Position numbers and translations under genes: made by a program. Positions 33,711 to 42,627 of a DNA stretch of 48,656 nucleotides are shown piece after piece. Numbering within the stretch: position 1 is the first letter of the stretch; every line of letters begins with the position of its first letter. The notes below the pieces were generated by a model, which saw only the letters and a program-made list of their open reading frames with translations, had not been told where the DNA came from and made no database searches. Origin of the DNA: JALJPB01 sp963933115 (GTDB taxonomy: Bacteria; Pseudomonadota; Gammaproteobacteria; Enterobacterales; Alteromonadaceae); assembly GCA_963933115.1 (NCBI GenBank), contig CAWVSL010000017.1, positions 1 to 48,656 on the forward strand. The letters run 5' to 3'.

Positions 33711-35612
33711 ATGTGGTATCAAGAGTCATATGATGTAATCGTAGTTGGTGGTGGTCATGCAGGAACAGAAGCATGTCTAGCTGCAGCACGGATGGGTTGC
33801 AAAACTTTATTACTTACACATAATATTGATACTCTTGGGCAAATGTCATGTAATCCAGCCATTGGTGGTATAGGCAAAGGGCACCTTGTTAAAGAGATAG
33901 ATGCGCTCGGCGGACTGATGGCTACAGCAATAGATCATAGTGCAATTCAATTTAGAACATTAAACGCAAGTAAGGGTCCAGCAGTAAGAGCAACACGAGC
34001 TCAAGCTGATCGTGCTCTCTATAGATCTTATGTAAGACAATCTCTTGAAAACCAAGAAAATTTAACAATATTTCAGCAACCGTGCGATGATTTAATATTA
34101 GAAAACGATAATGTTGTTGGTGTATCGACACAAATGGGATTAAAGTTTAAAGGTAAGACTGTCGTTTTAACAGTAGGTACTTTTCTTGCGGGGAAAATAC
34201 ACATTGGTCTGAATAACTACCAAGGTGGTAGAGCTGGAGATCCAGCAAGTGTCAATTTAGCTGCTAAAATGCGTGATATGCCTTTTAGAATGGATCGTTT
34301 AAAGACCGGCACTCCCCCTAGATTAGATTCAAGAACCCTTGATTACTCTGTGATGGAAGAACAGCCAGGGGATGATCCTCGCCCTGTCTTTTCATTTATG
34401 GGTTCAACAAATGATCATCCTAAACAAATATCGTGTTATATCACTCACACCAATGAAAAGACTCATCAACATATTAGAGAAGGCTTAGATAGGTCTCCAA
34501 TGTATACGGGTGTCATTGAGGGTATAGGACCTCGTTATTGCCCTTCCATTGAAGACAAAATAAATAGATTTGCTGATAAAAATTCTCATCAAATATTTGT
34601 TGAACCTGAAGGATTAACCACTAACGAAGTTTATCCAAATGGCATTTCAACAAGTTTACCCTTTGATGTACAAATAAACTTAGTAAGATCAATTAAAGGT
34701 TTTGAGAATGCAGTTATTACTCGTCCAGGTTATGCTATCGAATATGATTATTTTGACCCACGCGACTTAAAACAGACCCTTGAAAGTAAATTCGTTACTA
34801 ATTTGTATTTTGCCGGTCAAATTAACGGTACTACTGGATATGAAGAAGCTGGTGCTCAAGGTTTAATGGCAGCAACCAATGCTGCTTCTAGAGTCAAAGG
34901 TTTAGGTGACTTTTTGTTAGGGCGTGACCAAGCCTATGTCGGTGTTTTAATTGACGACTTAGCCACCCTTGGTACCAAGGAACCCTATAGAATGTTTACA
35001 TCACGTGCTGAATATAGATTACTACTACGTGAAGACAATGCCGATATCCGTTTAACGGAACAAGGCCGAAAATTTGGTTTAGTTTCTGATGAGCGCTGGC
35101 AGAGATTTAACGAAAAAATGGAAAATATAGAACTAGAACGTCAGCGTTTAAAATCTACTTGGATCCAAAAAGATCATCAACAGGTAGATAAACTTAACCA
35201 TTTGCTAAAAAGTCCTGTAAGTCGTGAAAATTCGTTAGAGGATCTATTACGCAGACCTGAAGTCAAATATGATGATTTAATGGCTATAGAGGGCTTCGGA
35301 CCAGCATTAGACGATAAACAAGCATCAGAACAGATTGAAATACAGACTAAATATGCCGGTTATATTGATCGTCAGCTTGATGAAATTGCGAAAAAGAAAC
35401 GTCATGAAGATACATTAATACCTGTTGATTTTAACTTTCATCAAATATCAGGTTTATCAAATGAAGTTGTTGCGAAACTCTCTGAAGCTCGTCCTGAGAC
35501 TCTCGGTAAAGCATCAAGAATATCGGGTATTACACCTGCAGCAGTTTCATTATTATTGGTATATCTTAAAAAACATGGTTTATTAAGCAAAAATGACCGA
35601 AAGTCTGCTTAA
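33711..35612 (+). CDS. mnmG: tRNA uridine-34 modification FAD protein MnmG (GidA)
   Basis: MnmG is the FAD- and NADH-binding partner of MnmE in forming cmnm5U34 on tRNA. The 633 residues start with the FAD loop VVGGGHAGTEAC (11-22) and show CNPAIGGIGKGHL, FLAGKIHIG, RMDRLKTGTPPR, FAGQINGTTGYEEAGAQG and FTSRAEYRLLLREDNADIRL, followed by the C-terminal tRNA-binding helical domain. AGGA lies about 10 bases upstream of the ATG. It borders oriC, and in E. coli transcription of gidA away from the origin influences initiation. Confidence 0.98.
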   Translation: MWYQESYDVIVVGGGHAGTEACLAAARMGCKTLLLTHNIDTLGQMSCNPAIGGIGKGHLVKEIDALGGLMATAIDHSAIQFRTLNASKGPAVRATRAQADRALYRSYVRQSLENQENLTIFQQPCDDLILENDNVVGVSTQMGLKFKGKTVVLTVGTFLAGKIHIGLNNYQGGRAGDPASVNLAAKMRDMPFRMDRLKTGTPPRLDSRTLDYSVMEEQPGDDPRPVFSFMGSTNDHPKQISCYITHTNEKTHQHIREGLDRSPMYTGVIEGIGPRYCPSIEDKINRFADKNSHQIFVEPEGLTTNEVYPNGISTSLPFDVQINLVRSIKGFENAVITRPGYAIEYDYFDPRDLKQTLESKFVTNLYFAGQINGTTGYEEAGAQGLMAATNAASRVKGLGDFLLGRDQAYVGVLIDDLATLGTKEPYRMFTSRAEYRLLLREDNADIRLTEQGRKFGLVSDERWQRFNEKMENIELERQRLKSTWIQKDHQQVDKLNHLLKSPVSRENSLEDLLRRPEVKYDDLMAIEGFGPALDDKQASEQIEIQTKYAGYIDRQLDEIAKKKRHEDTLIPVDFNFHQISGLSNEVVAKLSEARPETLGKASRISGITPAAVSLLLVYLKKHGLLSKNDRKSA

Positions 35613-35724
35613 TATTTTAAATTACACTATCTTCGATTTAAGTTATATTATTGAAGATGCAGTTTTATATAAGTTGATAAACTTTTAATTTATTGACGGT
35701 ACGACATAATATTTAGATAAAATA

Positions 35725-36354
35725 ATGACATTAAAAGAAAAACTACAATTATTGATCAATAAGACAAACCTAGATGTATCAGAAGAACAAATTGAGTTAT
35801 TAATTCAATATGTAGAATTATTAATTAAATGGAATAAAGCATATAATTTAACGTCAGTTCGCGATCCTGATGATATGCTAGTCAAACATATATTAGACAG
35901 TTTAATGGTAGGCCAATACTTGGTTGGAACACGATTTATTGATGTAGGCACGGGACCTGGTTTACCAGGGATACCACTTTCTATATTGTATCCAGATAAG
36001 ACTTTTGTATTACTAGATAGCTTAGGCAAACGGATAACTTTCTTAAGGCAGGTCATTTTTCAATTAAAACTTAAAAATGTAACGCCTATTTTATCAAGAG
36101 TTGAGAAATATCAACCAGAAGAGTTATTTGATGGTGTATTAAGTCGAGCTTTTTCTTCCCTAAACGATATGGTTACTTGGTGTCAACATTTGATACCCAT
36201 TGAACAAGGTAGTTTTCTTGCTCTTAAAGGTCAATATCCTAGTGATGAAATTAACGTATTACCTGTAAATATTAAATTAATGGCCAGTCATAAAATAGTT
36301 GTACCAACACTTGAAGGTGAACGTCATCTAATAGAGTTGAAAAAGTTAAGCTAA
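35725..36354 (+). CDS. rsmG: 16S rRNA m7G527 methyltransferase RsmG (GidB)
   Basis: RsmG methylates G527 of 16S rRNA; its loss elsewhere gives low-level streptomycin resistance. The 209 residues contain the SAM-binding loop FIDVGTGPGLPGIPL from residue 71 and the YNLTSVRDPDDMLVKHILDSL segment typical of the family. It follows mnmG after 112 bases, a gap with a small ATCTTC/GAAGAT inverted repeat, and precedes parA by 60 bases. Confidence 0.96.
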   Translation: MTLKEKLQLLINKTNLDVSEEQIELLIQYVELLIKWNKAYNLTSVRDPDDMLVKHILDSLMVGQYLVGTRFIDVGTGPGLPGIPLSILYPDKTFVLLDSLGKRITFLRQVIFQLKLKNVTPILSRVEKYQPEELFDGVLSRAFSSLNDMVTWCQHLIPIEQGSFLALKGQYPSDEINVLPVNIKLMASHKIVVPTLEGERHLIELKKLS

Positions 36355-36414
36355 AAAAATAAATAACCTGTATAAAGTAAATAAAAAACTAATAATATAA
36401 TTTTAGAGGCATTT

Positions 36415-37188
36415 GTGGGAAAAATAATAGCAGTCGCTAATCAAAAAGGTGGTGTGGGTAAAACCACTACAGCAGTAAATTTAGCCGCATCTCTTGCCGC
36501 CACTAAACGAAGAGTACTATTAGTAGATTTAGATCCCCAAGGTAACGCTACTATGGGGAGTGGTGTAGATAAGTATGAAATTGCAAACACATGTTATGAA
36601 TTACTTGTTGAAGAAAAACCATTTGATGAAGTAGTAGTTAAAGAAACTACGGGTCTATATCACTTAATTGCAGGCAATGCTGATGTAACAGCCGCCGAGA
36701 TAAAGTTAATGGAAGTGTATTCTAGAGAACATCGCTTAAAAAATGCATTAGCCCCCGTTATCAATAACTATGATTTTATCCTAATAGACTGCCCTCCTTC
36801 TTTAAATATGATGACCGTAAATGCTATGACAGCCGCAGACTCTGTTTTAGTACCAATGCAGTGTGAATACTATGCACTTGAAGGGTTAACAGCATTAATG
36901 GACACGGTTTCTAAATTAGTATCTGTAGTGAATAGCAACTTGCACATTGAAGGTATTTTACGAACCATGTACGACCCTCGAAGTCGCCTAGCTAACGATG
37001 TGTCTGAACAATTGAAACGGCATTTTGGTGATAAAGTATACCGTACTGTTATTCCTCGTAATGTCCGTTTAGCTGAAGCGCCAAGTTTTGGTGCACCTGT
37101 TATGTATTATGATAAATCATCTACTGGCTCTAAGGCTTATTTAGCATTAGCGGGTGAATTATTAAGAAAACAAGAAAAAAACAAATAA
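36415..37188 (+). CDS. parA: Chromosome partitioning ATPase ParA (Soj)
   Basis: ParA is the Walker-type ATPase that moves ParB-parS complexes and origins apart. The 257-residue protein lacks an N-terminal DNA-binding domain, as chromosomal ParA does, and carries the deviant Walker A KGGVGKTTT (11-19), LLVDLDPQGNA and LIDCPPSLNM. The start is GTG, with AGAGG seven bases upstream. It is 42 bases before parB in rsmG-parA-parB. Its parS sites lie in recF. Confidence 0.96.
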   Translation: MGKIIAVANQKGGVGKTTTAVNLAASLAATKRRVLLVDLDPQGNATMGSGVDKYEIANTCYELLVEEKPFDEVVVKETTGLYHLIAGNADVTAAEIKLMEVYSREHRLKNALAPVINNYDFILIDCPPSLNMMTVNAMTAADSVLVPMQCEYYALEGLTALMDTVSKLVSVVNSNLHIEGILRTMYDPRSRLANDVSEQLKRHFGDKVYRTVIPRNVRLAEAPSFGAPVMYYDKSSTGSKAYLALAGELLRKQEKNK

Positions 37189-37230
37189 TAACAATTACTT
37201 TTAACTCAATTTATAGTCGCAAGGAATATT

Positions 37231-38109
37231 ATGAGTCCAGCTAAACGTCGAGGTTTAGGGCGCGGTTTAGATGCATTACTAACAACTGTACCTAACGTAA
37301 CGGTTGATGATAACTCATCAACACCAGAACATTTAAAAAATGAACTAGAAAAACTACCTGTAGAGCAATTACAACCGGGTAAGTATCAACCTCGTAAGGA
37401 TATGTCAGCTGAAGCTTTAGAAGATCTTGCTAACTCTATAAGGTCTCAAGGAATTATACAGCCAATTGTTGTCAGAACTGTTGGTAATGATAGCTATGAA
37501 ATAATTGCAGGTGAACGCCGTTGGCGAGCAGCAAGAATAGCGGGAATTGATATAATTCCTTGTATAATTAAAAATGTACCAGATGAAACGGCAATAGCAA
37601 TTGCTTTGATAGAAAATATTCAGCGAGAAGACCTAAATGCAATGGAGGAAGCCGTCGCATTAAATAGGCTCTTAAATGAATTTGAATTAACACATAAAGA
37701 AGTGGCTCAAGCCGTTGGTAAATCTCGTGCTGCTGTCAGTAATTTAATACGTTTAAATAATTTAAATGAAGATGTCAAAATTTTATTGGAGCATGGTGAT
37801 ATTGATATGGGTCATGCCCGTGCATTATTAGCTCTTGATGGTGACTTGCAAACAGCTAGCGCACGTATAGTTGCTGCAAAAGAATTAACCGTTCGAGAGA
37901 CAGAGGTATTGGTTAAAAGAGCATTAGAACCTATTACTGATAAACAAGAAAAAATAGTCAATATAGAAGACCAATCATTAGAAAAAAAGTTAACAGAAGC
38001 GTTAGGTCAACAAGTCGTTATTAAACATAATACAAAGGGCAAAGGTAAGTTAACAATATCGTATAACAGCTTAGTTGAACTCGATGGAATAATTGGTCAA
38101 ATTAGCTAA
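37231..38109 (+). CDS. parB: Chromosome partitioning protein ParB (Spo0J)
   Basis: ParB binds parS and spreads as a CTP-dependent clamp. The 292 residues show an N-terminal ParA-contacting region (RRGLGRGLDALL), box I QYQPRKD-like sequence, the CTP-binding GERRWRAAR motif (94-102), ALIENIQREDLNAMEEA, a helix-turn-helix (THKEVAQAVGKSRAAVSNLIRL, about 154-175) and a C-terminal dimerisation domain. The parS palindromes within recF fit its expected specificity. Confidence 0.97.
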   Translation: MSPAKRRGLGRGLDALLTTVPNVTVDDNSSTPEHLKNELEKLPVEQLQPGKYQPRKDMSAEALEDLANSIRSQGIIQPIVVRTVGNDSYEIIAGERRWRAARIAGIDIIPCIIKNVPDETAIAIALIENIQREDLNAMEEAVALNRLLNEFELTHKEVAQAVGKSRAAVSNLIRLNNLNEDVKILLEHGDIDMGHARALLALDGDLQTASARIVAAKELTVRETEVLVKRALEPITDKQEKIVNIEDQSLEKKLTEALGQQVVIKHNTKGKGKLTISYNSLVELDGIIGQIS

Positions 38110-38168
38110 TTAACCTCTATGGGTACTATTAATATTTACGATAGCTCCTTTTAAATAATAATCGCATG

Positions 38169-38195
38169 ATAATAGGGATAGCAGTGCCCTATTAT
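38169..38195. terminator. Hairpin after parB
   Basis: ATAATAGGG (38169-38177) pairs perfectly with CCCTATTAT (38187-38195) over a 9-base loop. It lies 60 bases after parB, but no T tract follows, so it may be a terminator or an mRNA-protecting hairpin. Confidence 0.45.
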
Positions 38196-38196
38196 G

Positions 38197-38230
38197 TTGC
38201 AATTAATCAATTATTAAGTATACTGCGCAG
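38197..38230 (+). promoter_or_regulatory. atp operon promoter
   Basis: TTGCAA (38197-38202), a 16-base spacer, TATACT (38219-38224) and a GC-rich discriminator GCGCAG. A start near 38231 would leave a leader of about 90 bases before atpI that contains a 10-base inverted repeat (38242-38267). Confidence 0.6.
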
Positions 38231-38241
38231 ACTTTTTTGAT

Positions 38242-38267
38242 ATTAAAGTTATTACTTTAACTTTAAT
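38242..38267. repeat. Inverted repeat in the atpI leader
   Basis: ATTAAAGTTA (38242-38251) and TAACTTTAAT (38258-38267) are perfect 10-base arms with a TTACTT loop, between the proposed atp promoter and atpI. It could be an RNA hairpin or an operator. Confidence 0.55.
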
Positions 38268-38321
38268 AATCTTTATTTTATTAAGACGTCAAAAGTACGA
38301 TAATTTTCGTTGGAGCAATTG

Positions 38322-38714
38322 GTGAACTTATCTAAAAGTAATCCATTAGTAAAAGCGGGACGAAAATTTGCCTATCAACAAATAGGTATCTCGATAACCA
38401 TCGTATTAATTTTCACTTTAATAATTTATTTTATTTGGGGTGTTACCACTGCGACATCAGCATTGACTGGGGGTGTTATAGGGGTAGTTCCTAATATAAT
38501 TTTTGCTTATAAAGCATTTAAATATGCTGGAGCTAAATCGTCTAAATTAGTGGTTGAGTCCTTTTTTAGCGGTGTAAAAATAAAAATGATAGTAACGGCA
38601 TTATTGTTTGCCATGGTATTTAAAACGTTATCGATTTTACCTCTACCATTTTTTGGAATGTTTTGTTTAGTAATGGCAATGCCCTTGTTAACACCATTTT
38701 TTGTTAAACAATAG
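38322..38714 (+). CDS. atpI: ATP synthase protein I
   Basis: AtpI is a small membrane protein that assists assembly of the c-ring and is not part of the finished enzyme. The 130 residues contain four hydrophobic segments. The start is chosen as GTG at 38322, because GGAG lies six bases upstream; TTG codons at 38310 and 38319 are alternatives with poorer spacing. It heads the atpIBEFHAGDC operon, 62 bases before atpB. Sequence conservation in AtpI is low, so the call relies on length, hydrophobicity and position. Confidence 0.85.
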   Translation: MNLSKSNPLVKAGRKFAYQQIGISITIVLIFTLIIYFIWGVTTATSALTGGVIGVVPNIIFAYKAFKYAGAKSSKLVVESFFSGVKIKMIVTALLFAMVFKTLSILPLPFFGMFCLVMAMPLLTPFFVKQ

Positions 38715-38776
38715 CTTAGATAGATCAAAGCTTTTATTTAAAATTTTTTTAAACTTTAATCATTGGGAACATTAGT

Positions 38777-39607
38777 ATGTCTTCAGCCGCTGAATTAACC
38801 AGCCAAGAATATATTAAACACCATTTAACCAATTTAACTGCTAATAGTCAGGGGCTTTGTTCCTTTGACGCGGGCTCTGAAAATCTGTGTGACGGATTTT
38901 GGACTTTGCATTTAGATACCTTGGGTTGGTCGGTGTTTTTAGGATTCGTCTTTCTTTATATCTTCAGATCGGTTGCCAAAAAAGCAACCACCGGCGTCCC
39001 AGGTAAACTGCAATGTGCAGTTGAAATGATCGTTGAGTTTGTTGGTGATAGTGTTAAAAGTACATTTCACGGATATAACCCATTAATTGCACCATTAGCC
39101 TTAACTGTATTTGTTTGGGTTTTATTAATGAATGCGATGGATTGGGTGCCTGTTGATTTAATACCATGGCTAATCAGTCTAGTCGGTGGTGTTGAAATGT
39201 CTTCTGTTTATATGAAACCAGTAGCTACAGCTGATCCTAATATGACCTTTGCATTAGCTATTGGTGTGTTTATTTTGACGGTTTATTATTCTATTAAGGT
39301 TAAAGGTGTTGGCGGTTTTATCAAAGAATTAACCACGCAACCTTTTGGTCATTGGTCTTTGTACCCCGTTAACTTTATACTTGAAGTCGTAACTTTATTA
39401 GCGCGTCCATTGTCATTAGCGCTACGTTTATTTGGTAACTTGTACGCAGGTGAATTGATATTCTTATTGATTGCGACAATCGGTATTGCTCAATTGCCAG
39501 TACATTTTTTATGGGCAGCGTTCCATTTGCTGATTATCCCATTACAAGCGTTTATTTTTATGATGCTAACTATTGTTTATCTTAGTTTAGCTCACGAAGA
39601 TCACTAA
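38777..39607 (+). CDS. atpB: ATP synthase Fo subunit a
   Basis: Subunit a forms the proton half-channels against the c-ring. The 276-residue membrane protein contains the essential arginine (R217) in LSLALRLFGNLYAGELIF and a conserved C-terminal segment LLIIPLQAFIFMMLTIVYLSLAHEDH. It is followed by a 125-base structured gap before atpE, unusually long within this operon. The sequence is of the H+-type. Confidence 0.97.
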   Translation: MSSAAELTSQEYIKHHLTNLTANSQGLCSFDAGSENLCDGFWTLHLDTLGWSVFLGFVFLYIFRSVAKKATTGVPGKLQCAVEMIVEFVGDSVKSTFHGYNPLIAPLALTVFVWVLLMNAMDWVPVDLIPWLISLVGGVEMSSVYMKPVATADPNMTFALAIGVFILTVYYSIKVKGVGGFIKELTTQPFGHWSLYPVNFILEVVTLLARPLSLALRLFGNLYAGELIFLLIATIGIAQLPVHFLWAAFHLLIIPLQAFIFMMLTIVYLSLAHEDH

Positions 39608-39670
39608 CTTTTCGGGAATAAGTTAGAACGGCATAAGCCGGCCCGAAGGGTTTAGGGCAGGAAGCCCGAA
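39604..39670 (+). other. Structured RNA segment between atpB and atpE
   Basis: Three hairpins can form: CTAACTT/AAGTTAG (39604-39610, 39620-39626), CGGC/GCCG (39629-39640) and GGGC/GCCC (39655-39667). TTCGGG (39611-39616) can instead pair with either copy of CCCGAA (39642-39647, 39665-39670), so alternative folds exist. It is G+C-rich against an AT-rich background and is followed by an AT-rich stretch and CGGAG before atpE. In E. coli the same gap has a translation enhancer for the highly expressed c subunit. Function here is inference. Confidence 0.55.
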
Positions 39671-39732
39671 AGAATAATTTTTGTACAATTTTTTAACTTT
39701 AACTTTTAACATTCAAAATATCGGAGATAAAT

Positions 39733-39951
39733 ATGTTATATATCGCTGTTGCGTTATTAATCGGTCTAGGTGCTTTAGGTACTGCGATTGGTTTTGGTAT
39801 ACTAGGTGGCAAGTTCTTAGAGTCTGCTGCTCGTCAACCTGAATTAGCACCACAATTACAAGTAAAAATGTTCATCGTAGCTGGCCTTATTGATGCTATC
39901 GCTATGATCGGTGTTGCTATCGGTCTTTACATGTTATTCGTACTTGCTTAA
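39733..39951 (+). CDS. atpE: ATP synthase Fo subunit c
   Basis: Subunit c forms the rotating proton-binding ring. The 72-residue hairpin has two membrane helices joined by the polar loop ARQPELAPQ. The proton-binding carboxylate is D54, in LIDAIAMIG. The Q and E/S ligands of sodium-type c subunits are absent, so a proton ring is expected. The protein is a few residues shorter at the N-terminus than E. coli AtpE, and the residue after DAI is alanine where E. coli has proline. CGGAG before the ATG gives a good ribosome-binding site. Confidence 0.96.
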   Translation: MLYIAVALLIGLGALGTAIGFGILGGKFLESAARQPELAPQLQVKMFIVAGLIDAIAMIGVAIGLYMLFVLA

Positions 39952-40005
39952 TTCTTTTCAGTCTTAAGTCTTTTTTTAAACGAATAACTAATAGGAGCTA
40001 CACAA

Positions 40006-40476
40006 ATGAATATTAATGCCACGCTTATTGGTGAATTAATCGCATTTGTCGTATTTGTAATTTTCTGCATGAAGTTTGTATGGCCACCAATTACGGCTGC
40101 CATCGAAGCTCGTCAAGCTACTATAGCTGACGGACTTGCTGCTTCAGACCGTGCTGCTAAAGATCTTGAGCTTGCTCAAGAAAAAGCGACGGCGCAGCTT
40201 AAAGAAGCAAAAGCACAAGCAGCAGGTATTGTTGAAGCGGCTAAGAAACGCGAAGCGCAAATAGTTGAAGAAGCGGCAGGTAAAGCTGAAGCTGAAAAAG
40301 CTAAAATATTAGCTTCTGGTCATGCTGAGATAGAAACTGAGCGTAATCAGGCTAAAGAAGAACTTCGTCAACAAGTCGCAGTTCTAGCTGTAGCCGGTGC
40401 TGAGAAAATTCTTGAGCGTTCGATTGATGCCGCTGCACATAGCGACATTTTAGATAAACTTGTAGCTGAACTTTAA
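40006..40476 (+). CDS. atpF: ATP synthase Fo subunit b
   Basis: Subunit b is the peripheral stalk. The 156 residues (same as E. coli) have one N-terminal membrane helix (about 5-25) followed by a long charged coiled coil rich in Ala, Glu, Lys and Gln, which dimerises and holds delta. It starts 54 bases after atpE and is 14 bases before atpH. Confidence 0.96.
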   Translation: MNINATLIGELIAFVVFVIFCMKFVWPPITAAIEARQATIADGLAASDRAAKDLELAQEKATAQLKEAKAQAAGIVEAAKKREAQIVEEAAGKAEAEKAKILASGHAEIETERNQAKEELRQQVAVLAVAGAEKILERSIDAAAHSDILDKLVAEL

Positions 40477-40490
40477 GAGGGGAATGAGCT

Positions 40491-41024
40491 ATGTCTGAAT
40501 TGACAACCGTTGCTCGTCCTTACGCTAAAGCAGCGTTCGATTTTGCTGTTGATGCTAATGCGATTGAAAACTGGTTAGAAATGCTAGTTTTCGCCGCAGA
40601 AGTTTCAAAAGACGACATCATGAAAGGTTACCTTTCTGGCGGAGTATCTGTTGAGCAATCACAAGAAATCTTTTTAAAGGTTTGTGGTGAACAACTAAAC
40701 AGCGAAGGTCAAAACTTTATTAAAGTATTGGCCGAAAATGGACGCCTTTTGGTGCTACCACAAGTTGTAACTCAATTTAGTGAATTAAAAGCTGAACATG
40801 AGAAAACAATTATTGTGGATGTAACATCTGCTGTTGAATTGACAGCAGATAAATTAATTACTTTAAGTGCTGCGCTTGAAAAGCGTTTGGCTCGAAAAGT
40901 ACAGCTCAATTGTAGTGTTGATGCAAGTATTGTCTCTGGTTTGGTTATTCAAGCAGGTGACATGGTAATCGATGGTTCAGTAAAGAATAAACTGAATCGC
41001 CTCGCAACAGCAATGCAATTATAG
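40491..41024 (+). CDS. atpH: ATP synthase F1 subunit delta
   Basis: Delta links the top of the F1 alpha3beta3 head to the b stalk. The 177 residues equal the E. coli length. The N-terminal helical domain begins ELTTVARPYAKAAFDFA, and the C-terminal segment has GLVIQAGDMVIDGSVKNKLNRL, the delta signature. It lies in the standard atpF-atpH-atpA order, 25 bases before atpA. Confidence 0.96.
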   Translation: MSELTTVARPYAKAAFDFAVDANAIENWLEMLVFAAEVSKDDIMKGYLSGGVSVEQSQEIFLKVCGEQLNSEGQNFIKVLAENGRLLVLPQVVTQFSELKAEHEKTIIVDVTSAVELTADKLITLSAALEKRLARKVQLNCSVDASIVSGLVIQAGDMVIDGSVKNKLNRLATAMQL

Positions 41025-41049
41025 CATTTAAGAGATAAGGGAACAGAGC

Positions 41050-42591
41050 ATGCAACTGAATTCCACTGAAATCGCTGAACTGATCAAAAAACGTATTGAA
41101 CAGTTTAACGTTGTCAGCGAAGCTCGCAATGAAGGTACTATCGTTTCTGTAACAGATGGTATTATTCGCATCCATGGCCTAGCAGATGTAATGCAAGGCG
41201 AGATGATCGAACTTCCTGGTAGCCGTTATGCTATCGCGTTAAACCTTGACCGTGATTCGGTCGGTGCGGTAGTAATGGGTCCATATGCTGATCTAGCTGA
41301 AGGACAAAAAGTTAAAGGTACTGGCCGTATTTTGGAAGTACCTGTAGGACGTGGTTTATTAGGCCGCGTCGTCAATACACTAGGTGAGCCTATTGATGGT
41401 AAAGGGACAATCGATAACGATGGTTTCTCTCCTGTTGAAGTTGTTGCACCGGGTGTAATCGAACGTAAATCTGTTGATCAACCAGTTCAAACGGGTATTA
41501 AGTCTATTGACTCAATGATTCCGATTGGACGTGGTCAGCGTGAATTGATTATTGGTGACCGTCAAATCGGTAAATCTGCCATTGCGTTAGATGCCATTAT
41601 CAATCAAAAAGATACCGGTATTAAATGTGTGTATGTAGCTATTGGCCAAAAAGCGTCAACTGTTGCTAACCTAGTGCGTAAATTAGAAGAGCACGGCGCA
41701 TTGTCAAATACTATTGTCGTTGTCGCATCCGCTTCTGAAGCAGCTGCACTTCAATATTTAGCACCCTACTCAGGTTGTTCAATGGGTGAATATTTCCGTG
41801 ACCGCGGCGAAGATGCGTTGATAGTCTATGATGATTTGTCTAAGCAAGCAGTTGCTTATCGTCAAATTTCATTATTACTTCGTCGTCCTCCAGGTCGTGA
41901 AGCTTACCCAGGTGACGTTTTTTACCTTCACAGCCGTTTGTTAGAACGTGCTGCTAGAGTTAACGAAGAATATGTTGAACGTTTCACTAAAGGTGCAGTT
42001 AAGGGTAAAACAGGTTCTTTAACCGCATTACCAATAATTGAAACTCAAGCAGGTGATGTATCGGCTTTCGTACCAACTAACGTAATTTCGATTACTGATG
42101 GACAAATATTCTTAGAAGCTGATTTATTCAACTCAGGTATTCGTCCGGCTGTTAACGCAGGTTTATCAGTTTCTCGTGTTGGTGGTGCTGCACAAACTAA
42201 AATCATTAAGAAACTAGGTGGTGGTATTCGTTTAGCACTTGCTCAGTACCGTGAACTAGCAGCTTTTGCTCAGTTCGCTTCTGATTTAGATGATGCTACT
42301 CGTGCTCAATTAGAACATGGCCAACGTGTTACTGAATTGATGAAGCAAAACCAATACAGCCCGTTGTCTGTTGCTGATATGGCTGTGTCTTTATTCGCAG
42401 CTGAAAAAGGTTTTTTAAATGATGTTGAGCTAAACAAAATCAATGATTTTGAAGCAGCATTATTAACCTTTATCAATAATGATAGCGCTGAGTTGATGGC
42501 TAAAATCAATGAAACTGGTGGTTACGATAAAGAAATCGAAGCAGGTTTAGCTGCAGCACTTGAGAAATTCAAGTCTACGCAAACTTGGTAA
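41050..42591 (+). CDS. atpA: ATP synthase F1 subunit alpha
   Basis: Alpha carries the non-catalytic nucleotide sites of F1. The 513 residues match E. coli exactly in length. The P-loop is GDRQIGKSA, a small variation of the common GDRQTGKTA that still fits GxxxxGK[ST]. Other family blocks are visible: VPVGRGLLGRVVNTLGEPIDG, the SMGEYFRDRGEDALIVYDDLSKQAVAYRQ-type region and the arginine finger region ISVSRVGGAAQ-like sequence (here LSVSRVGGAAQ). Confidence 0.98.
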   Translation: MQLNSTEIAELIKKRIEQFNVVSEARNEGTIVSVTDGIIRIHGLADVMQGEMIELPGSRYAIALNLDRDSVGAVVMGPYADLAEGQKVKGTGRILEVPVGRGLLGRVVNTLGEPIDGKGTIDNDGFSPVEVVAPGVIERKSVDQPVQTGIKSIDSMIPIGRGQRELIIGDRQIGKSAIALDAIINQKDTGIKCVYVAIGQKASTVANLVRKLEEHGALSNTIVVVASASEAAALQYLAPYSGCSMGEYFRDRGEDALIVYDDLSKQAVAYRQISLLLRRPPGREAYPGDVFYLHSRLLERAARVNEEYVERFTKGAVKGKTGSLTALPIIETQAGDVSAFVPTNVISITDGQIFLEADLFNSGIRPAVNAGLSVSRVGGAAQTKIIKKLGGGIRLALAQYRELAAFAQFASDLDDATRAQLEHGQRVTELMKQNQYSPLSVADMAVSLFAAEKGFLNDVELNKINDFEAALLTFINNDSAELMAKINETGGYDKEIEAGLAAALEKFKSTQTW

Positions 42592-42627
42592 GAACTTTTT
42601 TCATAAATAAAGTTTCGGAGATAAGTC

